Below are positions 1 through 6,394 of a stretch of DNA of 10,178 bases, in pieces. The notes below the pieces were generated by a model. That model was not told the origin of the DNA and searched no databases. It saw only the letters and a list, made by a program, of their open reading frames with translations. Numbering within the stretch: the stretch's first letter is position 1; each line of letters opens with the position of its first letter. The DNA is from Veillonella sp. (GTDB taxonomy: Bacteria > Bacillota_C > Negativicutes > Veillonellales > Veillonellaceae): positions 1-10,178 of the forward strand of contig JAGZGB010000062.1 of NCBI GenBank assembly GCA_018367495.1. The letters are read 5' to 3'. The translations under genes and the position numbers were made by a program.

Positions 1-13
1 AAGCAAAAACAAA

Positions 14-49
14 ATGGATGCCCCCTGTGAAATACAGGGAAGCATCCAT
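14..49 (-). terminator. Hairpin with U-rich tail on minus strand
   Basis: Arms at 14-21 and 42-49 (ATGGATGC/GCATCCAT) and an inner stem at 23-28/34-39 (CCCTGT/ACAGGG) close a five-base loop, with a small internal loop between the stems. Read on the minus strand, the stem is followed by a T-rich run (TTTTGTTTTTG) to the window edge, the form of an intrinsic terminator. On the plus strand no T-run follows. It may end a minus-strand transcript that reads through the hairpin at 139-164, or a short RNA starting between them. Confidence 0.55.
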
Positions 50-57
50 GTGTTTAG

Positions 58-115
58 GCTAGTAAATAATATGTGTCCAGGAAAATGGGTACATATCATA
101 ACGGCTAGCTTTTTT
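58..115 (+). other. Possible structured RNA or terminator on plus strand
   Basis: An 11-bp stem pairs 69-79 with 86-96 around a GGAAAA loop and includes two G-U wobbles (75/90 and 76/89). An outer five-base closure (GCTAG at 58-62, CTAGC at 105-109) is followed directly by six T's (110-115). The wobbles pair only in plus-strand RNA, so this is more likely the end or leader of a plus-strand transcript entering from the left edge. No known riboswitch motif was recognised. Confidence 0.35.
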
Positions 116-138
116 ATATGCTAATCAAAGTTATATTT

Positions 139-165
139 AAAGGCGTCTCCATTGAGACGCCTTTT
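139..165. terminator. Bidirectional intrinsic terminator
   Basis: A perfect 11-bp stem (AAAGGCGTCTC at 139-149, GAGACGCCTTT at 154-164) has the four-base loop CATT. The plus strand continues TTTTCTATT and the minus strand TTTAAATATAA. It lies 18 bases downstream of the response regulator stop, so it most likely ends the two-component operon and could also stop plus-strand transcription from the left. Confidence 0.8.
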
Positions 166-182
166 CTATTCAATATTTTATA

Positions 183-902
183 CTATTGTTTTATATAGTT
201 ATCCCATTTATGAAATCGGTACCCTACCCCCCAAACGGTATCAATATATTCTTCACCTTGGAATTGCTTATCAATCTTGGCCCTTAACCGATTAATATGA
301 ACCATAATAGTTGATGTCTCACCTAATGAGTCTATTCCCCATATACTTTCAAATACTTCTTCTTTTGTAAATACACGATTTGGACTAGATGCAAGAAGAA
401 TTAAAATGTCATATTCACGTGGTGTTAAACTTACCTCAGTACCGCCTAGAAAAACTTGATGCGAATCAAGTAATATCTCTAAACTACCAGCAGCAATTTT
501 TGACTCTATCTCAACAGTAGTACCTAAACTATTACGAATTCGATTATAACGCTGAATATGTGATTTAACACGAGCTACCAACTCAGCAGGACTAAAAGGT
601 TTAATCATATAATCATCAGCACCAAGTCCCAATCCTCGAATTTTATCAATATCCTCTCGTTTAGCACTAACCATAATGATAGGTATTTCTTTTTTCTTGC
701 GAATATCTCGACACACAGAAAACCCATCTTTTTTAGGAATCATAATATCAAGAATTATTAAGTCATATTCATGTTCAAGAGCTGCAGCCAATCCATCAAC
801 ACCATTGGTTTGAATATCTACTTCATAGCCTTCAATCTCTAAATAGTCGCGTTCAAGTTCATAGATACCCATGTCATCTTCAATAATTAAAACTTTTTTC
901 AT
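183..902 (-). CDS. OmpR/PhoB-family response regulator
   Basis: A DNA-binding response regulator of 239 residues, phosphorylated by the kinase encoded just upstream. The receiver domain (about 1-120) has the acidic pair E8/D9-D10, phospho-acceptor D52 (LIILDIMIP), switch serine S79 and lysine K101 before Pro-Phe. A winged-helix output domain (about 140-232) has the typical LTPREYDILILL and late GVGYRF segments. The start at 902 is chosen because AAGGAG (910-915) sits 7 bases upstream of this ATG; the ATG at 920 lies inside the kinase reading region and lacks such a site. It is the second gene of the operon, 4 bases after the kinase stop, the reverse of the more common regulator-first order. 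By family it should bind tandem direct repeats, and a fitting set lies upstream of the divergent bcrC-like gene. The stimulus is unknown. Confidence 0.95.
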   Translation of the reverse strand: MKKVLIIEDDMGIYELERDYLEIEGYEVDIQTNGVDGLAAALEHEYDLIILDIMIPKKDGFSVCRDIRKKKEIPIIMVSAKREDIDKIRGLGLGADDYMIKPFSPAELVARVKSHIQRYNRIRNSLGTTVEIESKIAAGSLEILLDSHQVFLGGTEVSLTPREYDILILLASSPNRVFTKEEVFESIWGIDSLGETSTIMVHINRLRAKIDKQFQGEEYIDTVWGVGYRFHKWDNYIKQ

Positions 903-906
903 ACTT

Positions 907-2391
907 TTACTCCTTAACACAAGGAAACTCCATTACAATGGATAATCCACGACCATTTTTATTATGTTCCGCATAAATAATGCCATTCATATCTACAACT
1001 ATTTGTTTTACAATAGCTAATCCAATACCATTCCCATTAGCCACCTCTGTGCGCGCTTCATCAGTACGAAAAAAGATATCAAACAAACGATTTAACATCT
1101 CTGTAGGCACGCCTTTCCCATTATCTGAAAATACTAGTTTACAAGCATTTTCAATCTTTGCTGTAGTTATATCAATATGTATAAAGTCATCATATCTATA
1201 CTTTATGCTATTCGATACAAGATTATCCAAAACCCGATAAAATTGAATCCTATCTATTACTATTAAACTATCTTTAGCATCATAATCTTCATGTAAAACG
1301 ATATGTTCATGATCATTCAAATTTCGCTCTCTAATATACCCGTAAATTAAATCATCTAATGCATATGTATCTCGATCGTAATGAATTTGTTTTAATTCCA
1401 GTTGAGAAAAATCCGATAACATAGTAACTAAATGTTCAATACGCCCTGCCATATCGAAAATCCGTTGCACATAACGAGCTTGTTTCTCTTCTGTATTAGC
1501 TACGCCTTCAAGAATACCACTAGCATACCCCTTTACCGATGTGAGTGGTGTTGAAATATCATGACAAATTCCTGCTATCATTTCACGCCTACGCACTTCA
1601 TAGCGAGATTGCTCTTCATGGGCTTTCATCAATGCATCCTGCATATTATTAAATGCCTCACAAGTAGCCCCCAATTCATCATGATTTCTCACTGCTATAT
1701 TTTTTGGTACTATCCCGTTTTTAAGATCATCAGCAGCTTGTTTCAAATCCGTTACAGGTCTCAAAATATACTCACCTAAACGATTGGATATATATATACC
1801 TATACCGATAATAATAGCTAACAATAGCAAAATCCCAACACCAAAAGCACCTTCTACCAACTTTTTATCTGTTGATTCTGGCCCCATACTTTTAGTCATG
1901 AAAGGAATCCTACCTGATCCATATACGCTCAGCCCCGTATTATAAGAGTTCACATAGGTAAATTGGTTACCTTCCCAGTTTAAATAATGATTAGACTCCA
2001 AACCTTTCATCACATGTCTAACATTCGACAAAAATATATTAGGCTCTATATTTGGCGTAGCATATACTATTTCATTGTCTTTTAGAATAACTATATCTAA
2101 GCCTTGCGCTTCTAAAATAGCACTGCTATCTAAAACATCTCTAACTGTTGTAGCTTCTTTTGAAAGCTTCTTATTAATTTGTTCCAATCCTAATTGGAAT
2201 ACCTGTGCCTGAATGCTACTAGGAGCAAGCATCATCCATTGACGGTGCTCTACTGGATTTGTATATCGAATAACACCCCATACTAACGATAAGGCTATAA
2301 ATAACACTATAAAAGGTATAACAATAATCAGTAAGTTACTAATTATCATCTTTCGCTGTACGCCTAGGCGATTAAACCAGTTAAAAAGCAT
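907..2391 (-). CDS. Membrane sensor histidine kinase
   Basis: Transmembrane sensor kinase of 494 residues, partner of the downstream regulator. Domains in order: TM1 about 16-40; an extracytoplasmic sensor region about 41-178 not matched to a named domain; TM2 about 181-202; HAMP about 203-260; and a HisKA dimerisation domain with the phospho-acceptor H277 in ICHDISTPLTSVKGY. The ATPase domain has an N-box at about 387-399 (LDNLVSNSIKY), G1 at 423-427 (DNGKG), F-box around 437-441 and G2 at 453-457 (NGIGL). All catalytic boxes look intact. AAGGAGG (2397-2403) lies 5 bases before the ATG. A near-consensus promoter places the probable transcript start right at the ribosome binding site, so the leader is very short. 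The sensor length and divergent cell-envelope genes suggest an envelope stimulus, but no ligand can be read from the sequence. Confidence 0.95.
   Translation of the reverse strand: MLFNWFNRLGVQRKMIISNLLIIVIPFIVLFIALSLVWGVIRYTNPVEHRQWMMLAPSSIQAQVFQLGLEQINKKLSKEATTVRDVLDSSAILEAQGLDIVILKDNEIVYATPNIEPNIFLSNVRHVMKGLESNHYLNWEGNQFTYVNSYNTGLSVYGSGRIPFMTKSMGPESTDKKLVEGAFGVGILLLLAIIIGIGIYISNRLGEYILRPVTDLKQAADDLKNGIVPKNIAVRNHDELGATCEAFNNMQDALMKAHEEQSRYEVRRREMIAGICHDISTPLTSVKGYASGILEGVANTEEKQARYVQRIFDMAGRIEHLVTMLSDFSQLELKQIHYDRDTYALDDLIYGYIRERNLNDHEHIVLHEDYDAKDSLIVIDRIQFYRVLDNLVSNSIKYRYDDFIHIDITTAKIENACKLVFSDNGKGVPTEMLNRLFDIFFRTDEARTEVANGNGIGLAIVKQIVVDMNGIIYAEHNKNGRGLSIVMEFPCVKE
910..915 (-). promoter_or_regulatory. 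Ribosome binding site fixing the regulator start
   Basis: AAGGAG on the minus strand, just inside the 3' end of the kinase gene, 7 bases before the ATG at 902. It supports that ATG over the in-frame one 18 bases upstream and suggests translational coupling to the kinase. Confidence 0.85.
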
Positions 2392-2410
2392 AGAAACCTC
2401 CTTTTTAACT

Positions 2411-2439
2411 ATTATACAAAGTCATTTTCCATCTGTCAG
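2411..2439 (-). promoter_or_regulatory. Promoter of the two-component operon
   Basis: On the minus strand a -35 element CTGACA (2439-2434) and a perfect -10 TATAAT (2416-2411) are 17 bases apart, close to the vegetative sigma consensus. The expected start, about 7 bases past the -10, falls near 2404, next to the ribosome binding site at 2397-2403. The 5' untranslated leader would be only about a dozen bases. Confidence 0.8.
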
Positions 2440-2454
2440 TGTATAGGCAACATT

Positions 2455-2493
2455 CTTTTTCAAGACTTAATTTAGTCGTTATATTTTCGTAAT
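2455..2493. promoter_or_regulatory. 11-bp-spaced direct repeats, candidate response regulator operator
   Basis: Hexamers CTTAAT (2466-2471), CGTTAT (2477-2482) and CGTAAT (2488-2493) follow one another with exact 5-base gaps, an 11-bp period. A weaker fourth, CTTTTT (2455-2460), fits the same register. OmpR/PhoB regulators bind tandem repeats on one DNA face at this spacing, and CTTAAT-N5-CTTAAT is the known PmrA-box form. The array lies between the divergent kinase and bcrC-like genes, with its last repeat 57 bases before the latter's start codon. Assignment to the local regulator is inference. Confidence 0.55.
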
Positions 2494-2516
2494 ATCTCTC
2501 CTTTAAGATGTATTCA
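2488..2516 (+). promoter_or_regulatory. Possible promoter of the bcrC-like gene
   Basis: A -10-like TATTCA (2511-2516) lies 17 bases after the third operator repeat, CGTAAT (2488-2493), which would occupy the -35 position. Another candidate -10 is TAAGAT (2504-2509). Neither has a good -35, as expected for a promoter that needs an activator bound at the repeats. Confidence 0.35.
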
Positions 2517-2537
2517 TACAAGAAAGTCATCACTAAA

Positions 2538-2543
2538 AAGGAG
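2538..2543 (+). promoter_or_regulatory. Ribosome binding site fixing the bcrC-like start
   Basis: AAGGAG 6 bases before the ATG at 2550. It decides between this start and the in-frame ATG at 2508, which has no Shine-Dalgarno sequence. Confidence 0.85.
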
Positions 2544-2549
2544 ATATAT

Positions 2550-3185
2550 ATGAATTACGAAATCTTTCAACTTATCAACAACCTAGCAGGTACATATACG
2601 TGGCTAGATACAAGTATGATATATATTGTTAAATATCTTTCAATAGTCTTTGCCTTATTACTGATACTCTTATCTGGATTAGGCCTCTATTTTAAAGATA
2701 AAAGACTTATAAAAACCTGCATACATACTATCACATTTCTTGGTATTACCATGATAGTTCATAGTATCATTGGTTTCATAGTGCAAGAACCAAGACCATT
2801 CGTGACACACACGGTAAATCTACTTATTCCTCATGTTGCTGATCCTAGTTTTCCTAGCACCCATGCTATGGCAATGACTGCTATTTCATTACCAATTTTA
2901 GCAGTTTACAAAAGACTAGGTTCTATTCTACTAAGTGGAACCATTTTAACAGGCTTTGCGAAAGTCTTTGTTGGTCATCATTATCCTCTAGACGTAATCA
3001 TGGGTATCCTCATCACATACTTGTTATTTAAAGTCTATCAAAACTATTTATCTTCCAAGATTGATACGCTATTAAATCATCCTAAATATAATATTTTCCG
3101 ATTACTCATAAATACAAAACAAAGCCTATATTTTATAAAAAAAGCAAACCAACCATTGAGTAAACAATTTAGCATGAAGGGATAA
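2550..3185 (+). CDS. bcrC: BcrC-like undecaprenyl-diphosphate phosphatase (PAP2 family)
   Basis: Membrane PAP2 phosphatase of 211 residues, probably converting undecaprenyl diphosphate to the monophosphate on the outer face of the inner membrane. This recycles the carrier for peptidoglycan and surface glycans and, in the family, gives bacitracin tolerance. The N-terminus MNYEIFQLINNLAG and the THTVNLLIPHVADPSFPSTH stretch resemble Bacillus BcrC. PAP2 motifs: RP at 82-83; PSTH at 102-105, in place of PSGH; and K138, H144 and D148 in KVFVGHHYPLD. The motif-1 lysine expected 7 residues before R82 is G75, and the motif-3 arginine is K138. About five hydrophobic segments fall between 22 and 163. 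A basic tail of about 45 residues follows. The next gene starts 4 bases after the stop. The symbol rests on family resemblance, not proven function. Confidence 0.85.
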   Translation: MNYEIFQLINNLAGTYTWLDTSMIYIVKYLSIVFALLLILLSGLGLYFKDKRLIKTCIHTITFLGITMIVHSIIGFIVQEPRPFVTHTVNLLIPHVADPSFPSTHAMAMTAISLPILAVYKRLGSILLSGTILTGFAKVFVGHHYPLDVIMGILITYLLFKVYQNYLSSKIDTLLNHPKYNIFRLLINTKQSLYFIKKANQPLSKQFSMKG

Positions 3186-3189
3186 GGCT

Positions 3190-4647
3190 ATGAAATATGT
3201 TATAAAAAATAAGAACTATCATATTTTGATAGTTCTTATTTTCTCCGCCATCATTTATTTTATGGGAAATATGTATCTTAGTATTTCAGATCCTGTAGAA
3301 TCTAATTATGCGCTAACAGCAAAAGAAATGCTACTAAACCATAATTATTTATCACCACAAATTTTTGGTCATTATTGGTATGATAAACCCATATTTTACT
3401 ATTGGGAACTCATTGTTGCTTTCAAACTATTTGGTATTTCAGACTTTGGAGCTCGATTTTTTTCCAGTCTATTAGCGCTCTGTAACCTCTATCTAATCTA
3501 TCGATTTGTAAAATCACAAACCAATCATATAATTGCCATTACAAGCGCTATCATCGTATCTGTTTCCGCTGAATATTGGATTATTGCAAAGTCTGTTATA
3601 ACAGATATGACACTAGGACTATATTTTAATGCAATCTTAATGAGCTTTTACATAGCATACATACGTCATAAATCTGAATTAAAAGGATATAAACAATATT
3701 ATCTTTTAGCCTATTTAGCATCTGCCCTTGCCGTATTAACTAAAGGGCCCATTGGTTTCTTATTGCCAGGTCTCATCATATTAATATACCTAGGAATCAG
3801 ACGAGACCTCAAAGAGTTATTAAGTTTACAAATCTTACCTGGTCTCTTAATACTCCTAAGTCTTGGTGGTAGTTGGTATTACTATATGTATATCACCCAT
3901 GGAAACGACTTTATCAATGTCTTTCTCGGTGTCCATAATTGGCTACGTGCCACCGTATCAGAGCATCCCAAATTCAATGTATGGTACTATTATATCCCTA
4001 TAACGATTATCACACTGTTCCCTTGGTCTATCTTATTACCTAAACTGATATATAACAATCGAAATAATTGGTTTATAAATATTCCATTTAATAGCTTCTT
4101 AGCAGTATGGGCTGGTACAGTCATAATCTTTTTCTCCTGTATGGCCACCAAATACTCCACCTACACATTTCCAGCACTAACACCATTAGCTATTCTAATG
4201 GCCATCATGTGTCATAAACGAATAGCGTTAATCTGTAAAACAGCACTAGTAATCGGGATTACCTATATAGTTCTTACCTTTATTGTCGCCATACCACAAA
4301 TGAATAAGGCATCCACACCGCATATTAGTCAATACATTAATCAATCTATCAGCGATGATGCCATTATTCTACAGGGCAGTGGGAGATATCGTGTTTCACC
4401 TACTTACTATAGTAATCATGAGGTTTATCAACTACTTGGACCAAATCAGGTTGCTCCTGATCCAACCGCCATTTCTTGGAATGCTAAAGAAGTCATGCCA
4501 TTTATATCTGTGAACAATTTACCGCTAGATAAAAATGTATATCTCCTCATATATAATGATGATAATTTTCCAGACACATTAGATTCCAATAATTGGTCTA
4601 TGGTATATTCCAACACTGAAGGAACTATTTATCAATTACATCGGTAG
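3190..4647 (+). CDS. ArnT/PMT-family membrane glycosyltransferase
   Basis: Polytopic glycosyltransferase of 485 residues, likely of the GT-C fold (ArnT/PMT_2 type). Such enzymes move a sugar from an undecaprenyl-phosphate donor to an acceptor such as lipid A or another envelope molecule on the periplasmic side. TM1 is about 11-30; the following loop has the acidic D34/E37 in SDPVESNYA with A44-K45-E46-M47, and the family block YDKPIFYYW (64-72) with a downstream AR (88-89). Roughly ten further hydrophobic segments run to about 368, including KYSTYTFPALTPLAIL (321-336). The C-terminal region, about 371-485, is soluble and probably periplasmic. The acceptor and sugar cannot be told, and no undecaprenyl-sugar synthase or flippase gene is in the window. 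It is probably co-transcribed with bcrC, whose product would replenish the lipid carrier. The first codons carry a perfect 16-bp inverted repeat. Confidence 0.85.
   Translation: MKYVIKNKNYHILIVLIFSAIIYFMGNMYLSISDPVESNYALTAKEMLLNHNYLSPQIFGHYWYDKPIFYYWELIVAFKLFGISDFGARFFSSLLALCNLYLIYRFVKSQTNHIIAITSAIIVSVSAEYWIIAKSVITDMTLGLYFNAILMSFYIAYIRHKSELKGYKQYYLLAYLASALAVLTKGPIGFLLPGLIILIYLGIRRDLKELLSLQILPGLLILLSLGGSWYYYMYITHGNDFINVFLGVHNWLRATVSEHPKFNVWYYYIPITIITLFPWSILLPKLIYNNRNNWFINIPFNSFLAVWAGTVIIFFSCMATKYSTYTFPALTPLAILMAIMCHKRIALICKTALVIGITYIVLTFIVAIPQMNKASTPHISQYINQSISDDAIILQGSGRYRVSPTYYSNHEVYQLLGPNQVAPDPTAISWNAKEVMPFISVNNLPLDKNVYLLIYNDDNFPDTLDSNNWSMVYSNTEGTIYQLHR
3206..3242. repeat. Perfect 16-bp inverted repeat inside the glycosyltransferase start
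   Basis: AAAATAAGAACTATCA (3206-3221) and its exact complement (3227-3242) flank a five-base loop TATTT, covering codons 6-18 of the glycosyltransferase. As RNA it makes a long AT-rich stem 16 bases after the start codon, followed by TCTCC rather than a long T-run. It may lower translation or partly stop transcription between bcrC and the glycosyltransferase, or stabilise the upstream mRNA. Confidence 0.8.
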
Positions 4648-5029
4648 AAGAAAAGCTAAACGGCAACAACGCCTCAGTAGAGACAACTTCTATATCACCT
4701 TTCAGGTTCCCCATGATAATAATAGGGATATTAAACTCTCCCATAACTTGACGACAAGCACCGCATGGTGCACAAGGCCCTTCCGTATCAGCAACTACGG
4801 CAAGGGCCTTAAATTTTGTATGCCCTTCTGATACGGCTTTAAATATAGCAGTTCGTTCTGCACAGTTAGTTAAACCATAAGATGCATTTTCTATATTGCA
4901 ACCTTCATAGATTGCCCCATCCTCACACAGAAGGGCTGCACCCACTCCAAAATGAGAATACGGGCTATAGGTTTTCTCACGCGCTACTATAGCATGGTCA
5001 ATAAGATTTTTAATTTCTTGTTCCGTCAT
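4625..5029 (-). CDS. cdd: Cytidine deaminase
   Basis: Zinc hydrolase of 134 residues that deaminates cytidine and deoxycytidine to uridine and deoxyuridine in pyrimidine salvage. The length fits the short homotetrameric class typical of Firmicutes. The catalytic CAE (C56, E58) and PCAPC (C86, C89) give the three cysteine zinc ligands and the proton-shuttle glutamate. The substrate-binding FGVGAAL (27-33) and NIENASYG (45-52) segments are intact. The start at 5029 is chosen because AGGAG (5036-5040) is 6 bases upstream; an in-frame ATG at 5056 would overlap pdp without such a site. It is the last gene of the exonuclease-deoC-pdp-cdd operon, 10 bases after pdp. Its 3' end overlaps the convergent glycosyltransferase gene by 23 bases and no terminator is visible between them. 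Uridine from this enzyme is a substrate for Pdp. Confidence 0.96.
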   Translation of the reverse strand: MTEQEIKNLIDHAIVAREKTYSPYSHFGVGAALLCEDGAIYEGCNIENASYGLTNCAERTAIFKAVSEGHTKFKALAVVADTEGPCAPCGACRQVMGEFNIPIIIMGNLKGDIEVVSTEALLPFSFSSTDVIDK

Positions 5030-5035
5030 ATGGAT

Positions 5036-5040
5036 CTCCT
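5036..5040 (-). promoter_or_regulatory. Ribosome binding site of cdd overlapping the pdp stop
   Basis: AGGAG on the minus strand touches the last base of the pdp stop codon and lies 6 bases before the cdd ATG, which supports translational coupling of the two genes. Confidence 0.8.
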
Positions 5041-6341
5041 TATTCCACCATATCAAGAATCGTATCTACCACCACTGGTGCTGTTTTACCAAAAGTAATT
5101 GCCTCTAAATATGTTTTAGCCGCATTTACGAGCAAACTTTCACGAGAAGCATATAAGGTAGCTATGCTTTCACCAGCCCTAACAACATCACCTGTTTTCT
5201 TGTGCATTACTATGCCTGCACTATAATCAATAGGACCATCCTTAACGGTGCGACCAGCCCCGAGCATAACAGATGCAATACCACATTGTTCTGTATTCAT
5301 GTGTGTAATATAACCATCTTGAGGCGCCATAACATCATAAGTGAATTTCCCGATGGCTAGTAAACTTTCATCATCAAGAACACGGCTATCTCCATCTTGA
5401 GCATCGATCATCATACGCAATCGTTCAAGAGCTGCTCCCGAATTAAGGGCCTCTTGTACGCGACTGAGAGCCGTTTCATAATCACAAATTTGGCTTAATA
5501 CGAGCATATGAGCTGCCATGATAAGACATTCATGGGTTAAATCCTCTGGGCCATGACCTTTCAACGTATCAATAACCTCACGGATTTCCAAAGCATTACC
5601 AATGGCATGACCCAATGGTCTATCCATATCGGTTAAAACAGCCTTAACAGAGCGGCCATTTTCCGTTCCAATATCTACCATAGCTTTCGCCAATGCGCGA
5701 GCATCGTCTATGGTTTTCATAAAGGCGCCACTACCAACCTTTACATCCAGCAAAATGGCTTGTGCCCCAGAGGCTAATTTTTTACTCATTACAGAGGATG
5801 CAATTAGAGGGATACTATCTACGGTGCCTGTTACATCACGCAAAGCATATAGCTTCTTGTCTGCAGGTGCCAGCCCTTCAGATTGTCCAATAACGGCAAG
5901 ACCTATTGTATTGACCTGATTAATAAATGCCTCTTGGTCCAATGACACCTTTAGATTTGGTATGGACTCCATCTTATCGATAGTGCCACCTGTATGACCA
6001 AGGCCTCGGCCTGACATTTTCGCCACCTTGCCTCCACAAGCAGCTACCAAAGGTCCTATAATAAGAGTTGTCTTGTCCCCTACACCACCGGTACTATGCT
6101 TATCTACTGTTATCCCATCAATATCGGATAAATCTACCATATGCCCCGATTGTGCCATCGCTAATGTCAATGTCCCTAGTTCACGAGCATTCATCCCATT
6201 AAATACAATGGTCATCAACAAAGCACTCACTTGATAGTCGGGGATTTCGCCATTCACATAGCCAGAGATGACAAAGCGAATTTCCTCATCTGTTAATGGT
6301 AAGTTAGATCGTTTTTTTAGAATAATATCATACATGCGCAT
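5040..6341 (-). CDS. pdp: Pyrimidine-nucleoside phosphorylase
   Basis: Catalyses reversible phosphorolysis of uridine, thymidine and deoxyuridine to the base and (deoxy)ribose-1-phosphate. The 433-residue length equals the usual Bacillus Pdp length. An alpha-helical N-domain is followed by the phosphate-binding DKHSTGGVGDK (80-90) and the family signature SGRGLGHTGGT (110-120). R168, S183 and K187, in LRDVTGTV and IASSVMSKK, match the base-contacting residues of thymidine phosphorylases. The C-terminal domain, about 340-433, includes GAGRTVKDGPID. Similarity of the N-terminus (MRMYDIILKK) to Bacillus Pdp favours the broad-specificity enzyme over DeoA, but a narrower thymidine phosphorylase is not excluded. 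The start is by homology; its ribosome binding site is weak (GGCGG, 6 bases upstream), unlike the rest of the operon, and a second ATG is two codons on. A hairpin precedes it. Confidence 0.93.
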   Translation of the reverse strand: MRMYDIILKKRSNLPLTDEEIRFVISGYVNGEIPDYQVSALLMTIVFNGMNARELGTLTLAMAQSGHMVDLSDIDGITVDKHSTGGVGDKTTLIIGPLVAACGGKVAKMSGRGLGHTGGTIDKMESIPNLKVSLDQEAFINQVNTIGLAVIGQSEGLAPADKKLYALRDVTGTVDSIPLIASSVMSKKLASGAQAILLDVKVGSGAFMKTIDDARALAKAMVDIGTENGRSVKAVLTDMDRPLGHAIGNALEIREVIDTLKGHGPEDLTHECLIMAAHMLVLSQICDYETALSRVQEALNSGAALERLRMMIDAQDGDSRVLDDESLLAIGKFTYDVMAPQDGYITHMNTEQCGIASVMLGAGRTVKDGPIDYSAGIVMHKKTGDVVRAGESIATLYASRESLLVNAAKTYLEAITFGKTAPVVVDTILDMVE

Positions 6342-6360
6342 GGTTATACCGCCATTCTAA

Positions 6361-6392
6361 GAAACCACCTAAGCACTGCCTAGGTGGTTTTC
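6361..6392 (-). terminator. Hairpin between deoC and pdp, possible attenuator
   Basis: Arms AAACCACCTA (6362-6371) and TAGGTGGTTT (6381-6390) form a 10-bp stem. A short inner GC/GC pairing at 6373-6374/6378-6379 lies within the loop. On the minus strand, the direction of the operon, the stem is followed by TTTCTTAG, a poor U-run; on the plus strand TTTTCTATT follows. It lies just after the deoC stop and about 20 bases before the pdp start. It may cause partial termination, protect the deoC mRNA end, or lower pdp expression. Confidence 0.6.
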
Positions 6393-6394
6393 TA

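Noticed and set aside
903..920. Longer response regulator start at 920
   Set aside because: The extra six residues overlap the kinase end and lack a Shine-Dalgarno sequence, whereas the ATG at 902 has AAGGAG 7 bases upstream and gives the typical MKKVLIIEDD start.
980..1240. Plus-strand open frames inside the kinase (also 1561-1779)
   Set aside because: They run antisense through a well-conserved histidine kinase, have no ribosome binding site and read as low-quality protein.
2429..2440. Shared 10-mer TGACAGATGG at the kinase and pyrF -35 regions (also 7842-7851)
   Set aside because: Half of it is simply the -35 element; two occurrences are not enough to claim a common regulator.
2508..2549. 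Longer N-terminus of the bcrC-like gene from the ATG at 2508
   Set aside because: No ribosome binding site precedes it, it would overlap the candidate promoter, and the protein from 2550 begins exactly like Bacillus BcrC with AAGGAG at the right spacing.
5710..6234. Plus-strand open frames antisense to pdp
   Set aside because: Shadow frames of a strongly conserved enzyme gene, with no start signals.
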